From Thiothrix caldifontis (GTDB taxonomy: Bacteria > Pseudomonadota > Gammaproteobacteria > Thiotrichales > Thiotrichaceae), in contig NZ_FNQP01000019.1 of the NCBI RefSeq assembly GCF_900107695.1, forward strand, positions 1 to 64,000: DNA of 64,000 bases, written 5' to 3'. The position numbers were made by a program, and so were the translations under genes. The notes beneath the pieces were generated by a model, which searched no databases, was not told the DNA's origin, and saw only the letters and a list, made by a program, of their open reading frames with translations. This document shows positions 8,182 through 19,360 of this stretch, piece after piece (the first letter of the stretch is position 1; every line of letters starts with the position of its first letter).

Positions 8182-9945
8182 TCATGCCCCCGGACTTTTG
8201 TAATCCTGAAGCAGTAAATAAGCTAAATCACTACGCTCTTGTTCGCTCAATGCCTGGGTTTGCCCCCGATGCAACAAAGCTTCAAGTTGCTTTTGACGCG
8301 ATTGCCGTCTGATTTGTTGCAGACAATCGGCAAATTCACGCCGTATAACGGTTTCATCATCCGTATCAGATCGCCAGTTGGTGAGGCGTTGGATAATAGC
8401 CTCATGTTCAGTCTGGCGGAAACGCTCCAATAAACCCGCCAAGTTTATATGGGGGTTCTCCTCGATATTTTCAATGATAGCTGCCAACAATGCTGTGCCG
8501 GGCAGGTCATAGCCAAGAATTTGTTCGGAACTACCTGCCAACTCCACCAACGGCGGATAATGCAACAGTAACGCAATGGCGTGCCGTAAGGGGGTGCGCC
8601 GTACATCTTGGTCGCCCAAACGCGCTTGATTATAGGCGAGTGGCGCATCACCCGTTGAACTTTTTTTCAGGTGGCGGCGCACAAGCTCCAAGGGCGTGTC
8701 GGTAAGTGTAGACAATTCTCCGAGAATTTGCTCGCGCAGCAAAATAACCGGCATGGTAGCAAGTAATTTCACCCCGTCATTTAAGAGACGCGCTTTGCCT
8801 TCCTTGGTACTTAGGTTGAAACGTTCTTTTAGCACTGTCAGTAAATAAGCACTGAGGGTGAGTGCGCTATCGAAGCTCGCTTCAAATGCGTCTTTACCCA
8901 TTTGGCGAATCTGCGTATCGGGATCCTCACCTTGCGGCAAAAATAAAAAACGAATTTCCTTATCATCGCGCAACTCTGGTAAAGCATTTTCCAAGGCTCG
9001 CCATGCCGCATCCCGTCCCGCCCTGTCGCCATCAAAGCAGAACACGATCTCTGGCACCAGACGCAATAATTGACGAATGTGTTCCGGCGTGGTTGCCGTC
9101 CCCAACGTCGCCACCGCATAGGTAATGCCGTATTGCGCGAGGGCAATCACATCCATGTAACCTTCGACGACCAACAAACGCTCCAGCTTGCGAGTATCGT
9201 TACGCGCTTCAAACAGGCCGTAAAGCTCAGCGCCTTTGTGGAAAACCTCAGTTTCAGGGGAGTTTAGATACTTAGGAGAGCCATCACCAATCACCCGCCC
9301 GCCAAAACCGATCACGCGCCCACGCCGATCCCGAATCGGGAACATAATGCGCTCCCGAAAACGGTCATACACCCGCCCGGTTTCATGGCGAATCGCCATA
9401 CCGCTGGCGACCAATTTATCGTCCCCGTAACGTACCAATTCACGTCCCAACGAACTGTGCGGCGGCGCAAATCCTAAACCAAAGCGTTTTGTTACTTCCT
9501 TGCTCAGACCCCGCCGCTGCAAATACATAAGCGCATCAGGGTTTTGCGGCAATTGTGCTTGAAACCATGCCGCTGCCTCTTCCAGCAAGGCATACAGATT
9601 TTTATCTTTACGCGGGCGTTTTGGGGCATCCTCTGCACCCTCACGGGGAACAGGCACACCAATGGTGCGGGCTAATGCCTCAATTGCCTCTGGGTATTCG
9701 AGATGTTCGTATTCCATTAAAAAAGTAATGGCCGAACCGTGTACCCCGCAACCAAAACAATGGTAGAACTGTTTGGTCGGACTCACTGTGAAAGAAGGCG
9801 TTTTCTCATTATGAAACGGACAACAGGCGGTATATTCACGCCCTGCCTTTTTCAATGGCACACGCCCACCGATCACGTCGATAATGTCGACGCGTGCCAA
9901 CAGTTGGTCAATGAACTCTTTTGGGATACGACCTGCTGTACTCAT
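8182..9945 (-). CDS. dnaG: DNA primase DnaG
   Basis: This encodes a 587-residue primase that makes RNA primers for replication with DnaB helicase. The N-terminal CHC2 zinc finger is visible as C-P-F-H-N-E-K-T-P-S-F and H-C-F-G-C-G. The catalytic core with the Toprim fold has V-V-E-G-Y-M-D-V and F-C-F-D-G-D-R-A-G. A helical DnaB-binding domain occupies the last 150 residues. ATG 9945 is chosen because M-S-T-A-G-R-I-P-K matches family starts; a longer frame to 10026 is not conserved-looking. It is followed by rpoD on the same strand and is divergent from gltB across 156 bp, which should hold both promoters. Confidence 0.97.
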   Translation of the reverse strand: MSTAGRIPKEFIDQLLARVDIIDVIGGRVPLKKAGREYTACCPFHNEKTPSFTVSPTKQFYHCFGCGVHGSAITFLMEYEHLEYPEAIEALARTIGVPVPREGAEDAPKRPRKDKNLYALLEEAAAWFQAQLPQNPDALMYLQRRGLSKEVTKRFGLGFAPPHSSLGRELVRYGDDKLVASGMAIRHETGRVYDRFRERIMFPIRDRRGRVIGFGGRVIGDGSPKYLNSPETEVFHKGAELYGLFEARNDTRKLERLLVVEGYMDVIALAQYGITYAVATLGTATTPEHIRQLLRLVPEIVFCFDGDRAGRDAAWRALENALPELRDDKEIRFLFLPQGEDPDTQIRQMGKDAFEASFDSALTLSAYLLTVLKERFNLSTKEGKARLLNDGVKLLATMPVILLREQILGELSTLTDTPLELVRRHLKKSSTGDAPLAYNQARLGDQDVRRTPLRHAIALLLHYPPLVELAGSSEQILGYDLPGTALLAAIIENIEENPHINLAGLLERFRQTEHEAIIQRLTNWRSDTDDETVIRREFADCLQQIRRQSRQKQLEALLHRGQTQALSEQERSDLAYLLLQDYKSPGA

Positions 9946-10101
9946 AAGCTGTGTGCGATCTTGCTCCGTTATGCTGGTAGCGTAGTATACGTTAATTAGG
10001 ATAATGCTTTCTGGGCATGTCGACAAAAACGCACCAAGGTGTCTAGCCCTAAACTGGCATTTTGGTACATAATACTCACCCTTTTATCGCCTGAGAATAC
10101 G

Positions 10102-13100
10102 ATGAGATACACTGAACTACCCCCATCGCAAGGTCTTTACGACCCTGGCTTTGAACACGATGCATGTGGCATGGGCTTTGTGGCTCACCTGAAAGGTGTG
10201 AAGTCACATCAAATCGTCCAACAGGCATTAAAAGTATTAACCCACATGGAACACCGTGGTGCGTGTGGCTGCGAAGAAAACACCGGCGATGGCGCGGGTA
10301 TCCTGCTCCAACTTCCCCATGAATTCCTTGCCGCTGAGTGCAAATCACTCAATATTAAACTGCCCGCACCTGGTCATTATGCGGTGGGAATGGTGTTCTT
10401 GCCACAAGATGCCGACGCACGTGCTGAGGTTGCCGCTATCTTCGCCCGCATCGTCGAAGAAGAAGGTCAAACCCTGCTCGGCTGGCGTGATGTCCCCACC
10501 AATCCGACCCCGATTGGCAAAACCGCGCTCAAAGCCATGCCTTTTATTCGCATGGTATTTGTTGCCAAATCTGCCGACATTGCGGAAGGCATCGACTTTG
10601 AACGCAAGCTCTACGTGATTCGCAAACGCACGCAAAACAGCGTTGATACCCCAGAAGTCTCAGGACACGTTTATTTCCCTAGCCTGTCGTCGCGCACCAT
10701 TGTTTACAAAGGCATGTTGACCACCGAACAAGTTGGGCAGTTCTACCGCGATTTAACCAATCCGCGCATGGAAACGGCGATTGCCATGGTGCATTCACGC
10801 TTTTCCACCAACACTTTCCCAAGCTGGGAACGCGCTCACCCCAACCGTTACCTGATCCACAATGGTGAAATCAACACCATGCGCGGTAATGTTAACTGGA
10901 TGAATGCGCGTCAGGGCGTAATCAAAACCGACGTCTTCAATACCGAAGTCGACAAGCTGTTCCCGGTAGTAAACCCCAACGGCAGTGACTCCGCGATGTT
11001 TGATAACACGCTGGAATTCATGTACTTATCAGGCTATTCCCTACCCCATGCGATGATGATGATGGTTCCCGAACCTTGGTCGAACCACGAAAGCATGAGT
11101 GCGGAAAAGAAAGCCTTTTACGAATACCACAGTTGCCTAATGGAACCTTGGGATGGCCCTGCGGCAATGGGTTTCACCGATGGCACACTGGTTGGCGCAA
11201 CACTCGACCGCAACGGTTTGCGCCCCTCACGTTACTACGTCACCAATGACGACATGATTATCCTCGCCTCCGAAGTCGGGGTATTGGATGACCTTGACCA
11301 AAGCACCGTGGTTTCGAAGCAACGCCTGCAGCCGGGGCGCATGTTGCTAGTCGATACCGCTCAAGGGCGTATTATTGCTGACGAAGAAATCAAGCAGCAA
11401 ATGGCTACCGCTAAGCCGTATCAAGATTGGCTGACAAGCAATCTGGTCGAACTGCAAGACTTACCGGCTGCCCCACAAAGCGCCCTGCCAGAACACGAAA
11501 CGCTGGTACAACGCCAGAAAATGTTCGGCTACACCTACGAAGACGTGCGCAAAGTCATTGTGCCCATGGCACGTGACGGCATCGACCCGCTGGGTGCTAT
11601 GGGCATCGACTCACCGATTGCGGTGCTGTCCAACCAAGCACAACCGCTGTTTAACTATTTTAAGCAGTTGTTTGCGCAAGTGACCAACCCGCCAATTGAC
11701 TCGATTCGCGAAGAAATCGTTACCTCGTCTTACACCACGTTGGGGTCAGAGGGCGATATTACTGCGCCTACAGCAGCAAGTTGCCAGCAAATTCTGCTAA
11801 AAACCCCGATTTTGGACAACGACGAACTGGCGAAACTGACGCACATTAACCGTGAAGGTTTCAAATGCGTCACCCTGCCGATTATGTTCCGCGCTGCCGA
11901 TGGCAAACATGCACTGGAAGCGGCCTTGGAACACCTGTTCGCAGCAGCCGATAACGCCATTAATGACGGCGCAAATTTAATCGTGCTATCCGACCGCTTG
12001 GCGGATGCGGATAATGCGCCGATTCCGTCACTCTTGGCGGTAGCAGGCTTGCATCATCACTTGATTCGTAACGGTTGCCGCACCCGCGTCAGCCTGATTC
12101 TCGAATCCGGTGAACCGCGTGAAGTGCATCATTTCTGCACACTGTTAGGTTATGGCGTGCAAGCAATCAACCCTTACGTGGCCTTTGAGTCGATTGGTGA
12201 TTTGATTCGCGAAGGTTTATTACCCGGTATTCAGCACGATTACGCTGTGCAAAAGTACATCAAGGCAGCCACCAAAGGCGTGATCAAGGTCATGTCCAAG
12301 ATCGGTATTTCCACGATTCAGTCTTACCGTGGGGCGCAAATCTTTGAAGCTTTGGGAATTAGCAAAGCGGTCATCGACAAATATTTCACTGCGACAGCAT
12401 CGCGTATCGGGGGTATTGATTTAGCCACTATCGCGAAAGAAGCCTTGATTCGCCATCAAACCGCTTACGATCACCACGACGCGGAACAACGCTCGTTACG
12501 TGCTGGTAACGTGTTCCAATGGCGGCATGAGGAAGAAGAACATCAATATAACCCTGCGACTATTTACACCTTGCAAAAAGCGGTACGCTTGGGTGATTAC
12601 GGTTTGTACAAGCAATACAGTAAGTTGTTGCACGAAGATGCAGAAGTCAAATTCAACTTGCGCAACTTGCTCGAATTCAACTTTGCAGCACAACCTATTC
12701 CCCTGAGCGAAGTTGAACCCGCCAGCGCTATTGTAAAACGCTTTAAATCCGGCGCGATGTCGTTCGGCTCCATCAGCCAAGAAGCGCACGAAGCCTTAGC
12801 GATTGCCATGAACCGTTTGGGCGGACGTTCCAACTCCGGTGAAGGTGGTGAAGATTCCGCGCGTTTCACGCCCGATCCGAATGGCGATTCGCGCAACAGT
12901 GCCATCAAGCAAGTGGCTTCGGGGCGCTTCGGTGTCACCAGCCATTACCTGAATAATGCGCAGGAAATCCAGATCAAGCTGGCACAAGGCGCAAAACCGG
13001 GTGAAGGTGGCCAGTTGCCGGGCAAGAAAGTGTACCCTTGGGTAGCACGGGTGCGTGGCACTACACCGGGAGTGGGCTTAATTTCGCCACCACCGCATCA

Positions 13101-14697
13101 CGATATTTACTCGATTGAAGATTTGGCACAGCTCATTCATGACCTGAAAAACGCCAACAAACGCGCACGCATCAACGTCAAGTTGGTATCCGAAGTCGGG
13201 GTAGGCACGATTGCAGCCGGTGTTGCCAAAGGCAAAGCGGATGTCATCCTGATTTCCGGTTATGACGGTGGCACGGGTGCTTCCCCGAAAACCAGTGTCC
13301 AACACGCCGGTTTGCCGTGGGAATTGGGGCTGGCCGAAACGCATCAAACACTGTTGCTCAATAACCTGCGGAGTCGGGTACGTCTGGAAACCGATGGCAA
13401 GCTGATGACTGGGCGTGATGTAGCGATTGCGGCATTACTGGGCGCGGAAGAGTACGGCTTCGCAACGCTGCCACTGGTGGCACTGGGTTGCGTGATGATG
13501 CGCGTTTGCCATCAGGACACTTGCCCCGTTGGGATTGCGACCCAAAACCCTGAACTGCGCAAAAAGTATGCTGGCGACCCGCAATACGTGGTCAATTTGC
13601 TGATGTTCATCGCCGAAGAATTGCGCGAATACATGGCGAAACTCGGCTTCCGCACCATTGATGAAATGGTCGGGCGCGTCGACAAACTGCGCCAAGGCAC
13701 TGCAGAAGGTCACTGGAAAGCCAGCATGGTTGATTTGAGTACCTTGCTGCACACACCAGAACTGGAAGAATGTGACGGTATCCGGTGTTTGCGTGAACAA
13801 GATCATGGCATTGCGCAATCCTTGGATGAACGTGAAATTCTCAAAGCTTGCCAACCTGCGATTGATCACGGCACACCTGTCACCGCAACGTTTGCCATCA
13901 AAAACATTGACCGCGTGGCAGGCACGATCACCGGCTCAGAAGTGACGCGCAAATACGGTGCAGCAGGCTTGCCCGAAGACACCATCCGCCTGAAATTCAA
14001 CGGCTCAGCCGGGCAAAGTTTCGGTGCATTCCTGCCTAAAGGCATGACGCTGGAACTCGAAGGCGATTCCAACGACTACATCGGCAAAGGGTTGTCGGGT
14101 GGCAAGCTCATCGTTTACCCACGTAAAGATGCGCAATTTGCCGCAGAAGACAATATTCTGATCGGCAACGTGGCATTCTTCGGCGCAAGTGACGGTGAAG
14201 CCTATGTACGCGGGGTCGCGGGCGAGCGTTTCTGTGTGCGCAACTCCGGGGTGCGTGTCGTCGTTGAAGGCACGGGCGACCACGGTTGCGAATACATGAC
14301 CGGCGGGCGCGTGGTAGTGTTGGGCAAGGTCGGGCGCAACTTTGGCGCGGGCATGTCCGGCGGCGTGGCTTACGTGTATGACCCCGGCGGCATTCTCGCA
14401 GTCAGCGGCAACACTGAAATGGTCGCTTATAGCCCACTGAGTAATGCTGACGAAAAAGCCGAAGTCAAAGCGATGATCGAAAAGCATGTGCTGTATACTG
14501 GTAGCGTGCGCGGTAGCCTGATTTTGGCGGACTGGGATAAATACTCAGCCGACTTCGTGCGCGTCATGCCGAACGACTATCAACGCATGTTGGAAGCGAT
14601 TCGCTCGTTTGAGCTGCAAGGGCTGTCTGGGGAAGAAGCATTGATGGCCGCTTTCACCGCCAATAATAGCGACGCTTCGCGTGTCAGTGGCAATTAA
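10102..14697 (+). CDS. gltB: Glutamate synthase (NADPH) large subunit
   Basis: This encodes a 1531-residue alpha subunit of glutamate synthase, which moves the amide of glutamine to 2-oxoglutarate to give two glutamates. The N-terminal class II amidotransferase starts, after removal of a 21-residue propeptide, at Cys22 in D-A-C-G-M-G-F. The FMN-binding synthase barrel has G-A-M-S-F-G-S-I-S and [10 protein letters not shown]. The 3Fe-4S site is C-H-Q-D-T-C-P-V-G. The C-terminal GXGXG beta-helix has repeated G-G motifs near [11 protein letters not shown] 10102 starts the conserved sequence. gltD follows after 18 bp and makes the partner subunit. Confidence 0.98.
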   Translation: MRYTELPPSQGLYDPGFEHDACGMGFVAHLKGVKSHQIVQQALKVLTHMEHRGACGCEENTGDGAGILLQLPHEFLAAECKSLNIKLPAPGHYAVGMVFLPQDADARAEVAAIFARIVEEEGQTLLGWRDVPTNPTPIGKTALKAMPFIRMVFVAKSADIAEGIDFERKLYVIRKRTQNSVDTPEVSGHVYFPSLSSRTIVYKGMLTTEQVGQFYRDLTNPRMETAIAMVHSRFSTNTFPSWERAHPNRYLIHNGEINTMRGNVNWMNARQGVIKTDVFNTEVDKLFPVVNPNGSDSAMFDNTLEFMYLSGYSLPHAMMMMVPEPWSNHESMSAEKKAFYEYHSCLMEPWDGPAAMGFTDGTLVGATLDRNGLRPSRYYVTNDDMIILASEVGVLDDLDQSTVVSKQRLQPGRMLLVDTAQGRIIADEEIKQQMATAKPYQDWLTSNLVELQDLPAAPQSALPEHETLVQRQKMFGYTYEDVRKVIVPMARDGIDPLGAMGIDSPIAVLSNQAQPLFNYFKQLFAQVTNPPIDSIREEIVTSSYTTLGSEGDITAPTAASCQQILLKTPILDNDELAKLTHINREGFKCVTLPIMFRAADGKHALEAALEHLFAAADNAINDGANLIVLSDRLADADNAPIPSLLAVAGLHHHLIRNGCRTRVSLILESGEPREVHHFCTLLGYGVQAINPYVAFESIGDLIREGLLPGIQHDYAVQKYIKAATKGVIKVMSKIGISTIQSYRGAQIFEALGISKAVIDKYFTATASRIGGIDLATIAKEALIRHQTAYDHHDAEQRSLRAGNVFQWRHEEEEHQYNPATIYTLQKAVRLGDYGLYKQYSKLLHEDAEVKFNLRNLLEFNFAAQPIPLSEVEPASAIVKRFKSGAMSFGSISQEAHEALAIAMNRLGGRSNSGEGGEDSARFTPDPNGDSRNSAIKQVASGRFGVTSHYLNNAQEIQIKLAQGAKPGEGGQLPGKKVYPWVARVRGTTPGVGLISPPPHHDIYSIEDLAQLIHDLKNANKRARINVKLVSEVGVGTIAAGVAKGKADVILISGYDGGTGASPKTSVQHAGLPWELGLAETHQTLLLNNLRSRVRLETDGKLMTGRDVAIAALLGAEEYGFATLPLVALGCVMMRVCHQDTCPVGIATQNPELRKKYAGDPQYVVNLLMFIAEELREYMAKLGFRTIDEMVGRVDKLRQGTAEGHWKASMVDLSTLLHTPELEECDGIRCLREQDHGIAQSLDEREILKACQPAIDHGTPVTATFAIKNIDRVAGTITGSEVTRKYGAAGLPEDTIRLKFNGSAGQSFGAFLPKGMTLELEGDSNDYIGKGLSGGKLIVYPRKDAQFAAEDNILIGNVAFFGASDGEAYVRGVAGERFCVRNSGVRVVVEGTGDHGCEYMTGGRVVVLGKVGRNFGAGMSGGVAYVYDPGGILAVSGNTEMVAYSPLSNADEKAEVKAMIEKHVLYTGSVRGSLILADWDKYSADFVRVMPNDYQRMLEAIRSFELQGLSGEEALMAAFTANNSDASRVSGN

Positions 14698-14715
14698 GGA
14701 TTAAAGGTAACAATC

Positions 14716-16206
14716 ATGGGTAAACCTACTGGTTTCATGGAATACCAGCGCGAGCTGCCAGCCGACCGTGCCCCGTTGGAACGGATTAAAGACTGGCGTG
14801 AATTCCACCTGCATTTCGAGCGTGAAGCCGAAAGCCGTGAACAGGGTGCGCGTTGCATGGAATGCGGCATCCCCTTCTGCCAAACTGGGCAAATGCTGCC
14901 GGGTGGTGCGAGCGGTTGTCCGGTTCACAATCTGATTCCTGAATGGAATGACATGATCTTCCGTGGCTTGTGGAAAGAAGCCTTTGAGCGCTTGCGCATG
15001 ACCAATAACTTTCCGGAATTCACCGGGCGGGTTTGCCCGGCACCGTGCGAAGGCTCTTGCACACTGGGTATCAATGAACCACCTGTGACCATCAAATTGA
15101 ACGAAGTGTCGATCATCGACAAAGCATTCGAGGAAGGTTGGGTTAAGGCTGAACCGCCAACAGAACGCACCGGCAAGACCATTGCCGTCGTCGGTTCTGG
15201 TCCTGCGGGGTTGGCGTGTGCTGATCAGTTGAACAAAGCCGGTCACACCGTCACCGTTTATGAACGCGCAGATCGCATTGGCGGCTTGCTGATGTACGGC
15301 ATTCCCAATATGAAATTGGATAAGCAGGACATTGTGCAACGCCGTGTTGATCTGATGGCTGCTGAAGGTGTGAACTTCGTTACCGGTATGGAAGTGGGTA
15401 AAGACGTTTCCGCCGAACAGTTGCGCAGTGACTTTGATGCAGTGGTGTTGTGTGCGGGTGCTACCCAGCCGCGTGATCTGCCGGTGGAAGGGCGTAACCT
15501 TAAGGGTGTGCATTTCGCGATGGATTTCCTCAGCGCGAATACCAAAAGCTTGCTGGATTCGGGCTTAGCGGATGGTCACTACATTTCGGCAAAAGGCTTG
15601 GATGTGATCGTTATCGGTGGCGGTGATACCGGCACTGACTGCGTGGGTACCTCGGTACGGCATGGCTGCAAGTCGGTCACACAACTGGAAATCATGCCGC
15701 GTGCGCCGGATGCACGTGCTGCTGACAACCCTTGGCCGGAATGGCCGCGTGTGCATAAAGTTGATTACGGTCAGGAAGAAGCAGCGGCGGTATTTGGTCG
15801 CGATCCGCGTGATTACCTCATTTCCACCAAGAAACTGATCGGTGATGAAAACGGTCATGTGAAAGAAATTCATACGGTTGGGGTACGCTGGGAACAGGGT
15901 GCTGGCGGGCGCATGAATTTGATCGAAGTTGAAGGCACCGAAGAAGTATTGCCCGCACAATTGGTGTTGCTGGCAATGGGCTTTACGGGGCCAGAAAAAA
16001 CACTGGTGGATGCGCTGACGCTGGACACTGACCCACGCGGCAATGTCAAAGCCGATTATGGCAAATACACCACCAACCTGCCGGGTGTGTTTGCAGCGGG
16101 CGATATGCGCCGTGGGCAAAGTCTGGTGGTGTGGGCAATCAATGAAGGTCGCGAAGCTGCGCGGGAATGTGATCGGTTTTTGATGGGCAAGACTTACTTG
16201 CCGTAA
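14716..16206 (+). CDS. gltD: Glutamate synthase (NADPH) small subunit
   Basis: This encodes the 496-residue beta subunit, which takes electrons from NADPH through FAD and 4Fe-4S clusters and passes them to GltB. The cysteine clusters are [10 protein letters not shown] with G-C-P-V-H-N and [10 protein letters not shown]. The FAD fold is [10 protein letters not shown] and the NADPH fold is [11 protein letters not shown]. An AAAGG ribosome binding site lies 8 bases before ATG 14716. It is co-transcribed with gltB, and a clear rho-independent terminator follows 32 bp after its stop. Confidence 0.98.
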   Translation: MGKPTGFMEYQRELPADRAPLERIKDWREFHLHFEREAESREQGARCMECGIPFCQTGQMLPGGASGCPVHNLIPEWNDMIFRGLWKEAFERLRMTNNFPEFTGRVCPAPCEGSCTLGINEPPVTIKLNEVSIIDKAFEEGWVKAEPPTERTGKTIAVVGSGPAGLACADQLNKAGHTVTVYERADRIGGLLMYGIPNMKLDKQDIVQRRVDLMAAEGVNFVTGMEVGKDVSAEQLRSDFDAVVLCAGATQPRDLPVEGRNLKGVHFAMDFLSANTKSLLDSGLADGHYISAKGLDVIVIGGGDTGTDCVGTSVRHGCKSVTQLEIMPRAPDARAADNPWPEWPRVHKVDYGQEEAAAVFGRDPRDYLISTKKLIGDENGHVKEIHTVGVRWEQGAGGRMNLIEVEGTEEVLPAQLVLLAMGFTGPEKTLVDALTLDTDPRGNVKADYGKYTTNLPGVFAAGDMRRGQSLVVWAINEGREAARECDRFLMGKTYLP

Positions 16207-16237
16207 GATCAAACCAACACTTCACATGACGAGGAAT

Positions 16238-16260
16238 CGCCCCATTACTGGGGCGTTTTT
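16238..16260 (+). terminator. Rho-independent terminator after gltBD
   Basis: A perfect 6-bp stem (CGCCCC with GGGGCG) with loop ATTACT is followed by TTTTT at 16256-16260. It closes the gltBD transcript before the yqiA-like gene. Confidence 0.9.
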
Positions 16261-16287
16261 CGTGAATCAAGACCTAGAGAATACCCC

Positions 16288-16845
16288 ATGATTATCTACA
16301 TCCACGGCTTCAATTCCTCTTCCGCTTCGCTAAAAGCCCAGCAATTGCAACACTGGTTAGCAGCACGCGGGCGAGCGCACGAATGGGTTTGCCCTGACCT
16401 GCCAGACCGCCCGTTATCCGCGATAGCCTTGCTGTCAGACTTGATCGAACAAGCCCCGACACCACCCAAGCTTATCGGCAGCTCCCTCGGCGGTTTTTAC
16501 GCCACTTACCTCGCCAGTCAATACGCGGTTAAGGCTGCCTTGGTCAATCCAGCCATACACCCCGGTTTGTTATTGCGCCCCTTATTAGGCAGCGTGCAAC
16601 AACATTGGCATGACGAAGGTACTTACACCTTTACCCAAGCGCATGAGGACGATTTGATCGCAATGGATCAGCTTAGCCCTGCCAATCCTCACAATCTGTT
16701 AGTACTGTTAGAAAATGGTGACAAAACGTTGGACTGGCGCGATGCAACCAGCTATTACCGCGAAGCACATCAACTCATCTTTCAGGGAGGGAACCACGGT
16801 TTCACCCGCTTTCTGGATGTGTTGGATCTCATCGACAGATTCTAA
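16288..16845 (+). CDS. yqiA: YqiA/YcfP-family alpha/beta-hydrolase esterase
   Basis: This encodes a 185-residue small alpha/beta hydrolase of the UPF0227/YqiA group, cytosolic esterases acting on short acyl esters. The oxyanion region is Y-I-H-G-F-N-S-S, the nucleophile elbow is G-S-S-L-G-G, the acid is likely in L-E-N-G-D-K-T, and the catalytic His is in G-G-N-H-G-F. The length is typical for YqiA, about 190 residues. It has its own position after the gltBD terminator and is convergent with the Wzc-like gene, whose stop is 11 bp away. The natural substrate is unknown. Confidence 0.85.
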   Translation: MIIYIHGFNSSSASLKAQQLQHWLAARGRAHEWVCPDLPDRPLSAIALLSDLIEQAPTPPKLIGSSLGGFYATYLASQYAVKAALVNPAIHPGLLLRPLLGSVQQHWHDEGTYTFTQAHEDDLIAMDQLSPANPHNLLVLLENGDKTLDWRDATSYYREAHQLIFQGGNHGFTRFLDVLDLIDRF

Positions 16846-16856
16846 TACCCATCTGG

Positions 16857-19133
16857 TTAAATAACGGGAGCAAGATTCAAACCTTTTCGCTTACCCTTGG
16901 CAGGTTTAGCAGTAGGTTGGCTCGGAATACGGGTGTGGTAACGGTCATAGTAGCGGTAATCTGTCACTTCTTCCTGCGACTTCACCATCAAAAAACCCAC
17001 GATATTCTGTTTCACCCGTTGCAATTGTTCAATCACCGTCAACAAGCGTTTGCGGTTAATACGGTCTTCATCCGCCACAATCACCGTGGCCTCAGCCATT
17101 GAAGATAGGTAAATCGCATCAGCAAAACCCGCCGTTGGTGGGCCGTCAATAATCACGCTATCGAAATGCTTAGTCGCAAGATTCAGCAACTGTGCCATCG
17201 CGGGGCTGGATACCATTCGCACAGGGTCAGCCATCAAGGTTCCCGCCAGAATTAGATATAACCCTTTCATTTCACGGGATGGATGCGTCACACTGGCAAT
17301 ATCGACCTCGCCGTTGAGGTAATTGCTCAAACCTCTAGCGTTAGGCAAGCCCAACTTAACATGCACCGAAGGACGCCGTAAATCGGCATCAATCAATAAG
17401 ACTTTTAATCCCTGTTGTGCTTGGCTTAGCGCAATATTGACCGCCGACGTTGATTTACCCTCTGCTGGATTGACGCTGGTAATCAATGTTACACGTGGGG
17501 AATTACCGCCCGGTAACACAAAACGCAAATTCGCCGTCATCACCCGATACGATTCGGCCAGCAACGACCCTGCATCACGCACAGTTGCCAACGCCAAATT
17601 GCTTTCTGACAAATGCCGCACGTGCGGAATAGTACCCAGTACCGGCAAACCACTCAGTGCTTGCAACTCACCTACCGAAGCTACCCCTTGATTCAGGGTT
17701 TCACGCAATAATGCTGCCCCAATTCCCAGCATCAACCCCACTAACCCACCCAGAATGAGGTTAAGCGCCTTCTTCGGGCGAAACACATTATCGTCAGGCG
17801 CGGCAGCATCCACTACCCGAATATTGCTACTGGTAACATTGGAAGCGACATTCACTTCTTTCATACGCTGCAACAAACCATCATAGAGGTCACGGCTAGT
17901 TTCAACTTCACGCTTCAACGCGTTGTATTCAATACTACGGTCACGTAAATCAACCAATTCACCTTTATAAGCATCTAATTGGCTACGCAGGTCATCCTCC
18001 AGCTTTTTTGCTGCTGCGTATTCCGCTTGCAAGGATTGTTTTAGCCCCCCCACTTCCTTTTGTAACTGGCTGCGGACTTCCTGAATTTGTTGCTGCAAAC
18101 GCTGCATATCTGGGAAAGCCGGTTTAAACAGTTTGAGCTTTTCCTGATACTCGGCTTCTAAAGTATTAAGATTTTGCTTAATGCCCTCCACCACAGGGTT
18201 ATTCAGTACTTCACGAACATTACCGTGCCTGCCCCCTTGTATCATCTGGCTTTCCGCCTGAATACGGGCACGCTCGGCAGCCCCTAAAGCGGAATAGAGT
18301 TCGTCAAGTTTACGTTCTTGGCTGGACTGGCTATTGTTGACTTCTAAAATGCCGTTTTGCTTAGCGTATTCAATGAGTTTAGCTTCCTGCAAAGTCAAAC
18401 GCTGACGTGCTTTTTCTAGCTCCTGTTCCAGAAACTCTTTGGCATAGGTATCGGTTTCACTTTGGGAACTGATATTTTCTTTGATGAACGCATTAATCAA
18501 TGCATTTACAATATCCGCCGACAACACCGGGTCTGAGCTTTCATAAAATACCTTAACCAAATGTGTTTTCTCAATCGGCTCTATATACAGTTTTTCTGAA
18601 AATTGTTGCGCATAATCGGGGGCTTTACCGTCGTCTGTGTTTTGCTTAGCAGGCAGCCACGCACCAATAAACCCCTTGATAATCACTTTAATAGATGTCA
18701 ACACATTGAATTTTTCAGGGCGTTCAAATAAGCGCGTTCTCAAATCCAAATCAGCAATGACCCGCTCCGCTAACTTGCGACTTTTCAACTGCTCGTATTG
18801 AGTACGAAAAAAAGGATCTTGTTCCCCCATATCCGGGGAAGCACTGGTCACCGTGCCAAAATTAACAACCTGCACCCCCTCTTTTTCGATCTGGATGGTA
18901 GCACTGGCACGATAAGAAGGCGTCGCTGTCCAGGTGAAATACGCAGTTAACAGCAGAATCGACAATGCAGTCAGTAATAGCGTCCATTTTTGTCGTAACA
19001 AACGCCGCCACACATCCTCCAGTGTCAGTGTATGAGTAGACACACCCGTGGCAGGCACAGCCAAATACGGCACAGGCGCACTAACGACATGGGGGGAACT
19101 GACGACACGTGTATTATTATTGACGGTTAGCAT
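16857..19133 (-). CDS. Polysaccharide co-polymerase / BY-kinase (Wzc-like)
   Basis: This encodes a 758-residue inner-membrane protein that sets chain length and export of a surface polysaccharide. A Wzz domain with a first membrane helix (L-L-T-A-L-S-I-L-L-L-T-A-Y-F) is followed by a long periplasmic coiled coil (about residues 230 to 430) and a second membrane helix (L-I-L-G-G-L-V-G-L-M-L-G). The cytosolic BY-kinase has Walker A A-E-G-K-S-T-S, Walker A' L-L-I-D-A-D-L-R-R-P and Walker B V-I-I-D-G-P-P. The tail has a tyrosine cluster (D-Y-R-Y-Y-D-R-Y) for autophosphorylation. The start is ATG 19133. It is divergent from the FemAB-like, glycosyltransferase and deacetylase genes across 227 bp, and they form one locus. 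Confidence 0.92.
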   Translation of the reverse strand: MLTVNNNTRVVSSPHVVSAPVPYLAVPATGVSTHTLTLEDVWRRLLRQKWTLLLTALSILLLTAYFTWTATPSYRASATIQIEKEGVQVVNFGTVTSASPDMGEQDPFFRTQYEQLKSRKLAERVIADLDLRTRLFERPEKFNVLTSIKVIIKGFIGAWLPAKQNTDDGKAPDYAQQFSEKLYIEPIEKTHLVKVFYESSDPVLSADIVNALINAFIKENISSQSETDTYAKEFLEQELEKARQRLTLQEAKLIEYAKQNGILEVNNSQSSQERKLDELYSALGAAERARIQAESQMIQGGRHGNVREVLNNPVVEGIKQNLNTLEAEYQEKLKLFKPAFPDMQRLQQQIQEVRSQLQKEVGGLKQSLQAEYAAAKKLEDDLRSQLDAYKGELVDLRDRSIEYNALKREVETSRDLYDGLLQRMKEVNVASNVTSSNIRVVDAAAPDDNVFRPKKALNLILGGLVGLMLGIGAALLRETLNQGVASVGELQALSGLPVLGTIPHVRHLSESNLALATVRDAGSLLAESYRVMTANLRFVLPGGNSPRVTLITSVNPAEGKSTSAVNIALSQAQQGLKVLLIDADLRRPSVHVKLGLPNARGLSNYLNGEVDIASVTHPSREMKGLYLILAGTLMADPVRMVSSPAMAQLLNLATKHFDSVIIDGPPTAGFADAIYLSSMAEATVIVADEDRINRKRLLTVIEQLQRVKQNIVGFLMVKSQEEVTDYRYYDRYHTRIPSQPTAKPAKGKRKGLNLAPVI

Positions 19134-19360
19134 AGTTCTCTGGTGGATATAATTGTTGATTATGCGGGCTATTCTCCAACAGCCTTGTACAGACCGCAAA
19201 GTTTAGCCTGCATTCGCGGGCATTTTCTGGATAAGCGGACATACTCCCCGATCACTTGCCGCCTAACCTACAAAGTTCCCCGTTAATCTGCCAGCACTGG
19301 CATCACTTTTCCTAACATCATACAAATAGGCAATTATAAAAAAACAAAGCCTTTGGGAAT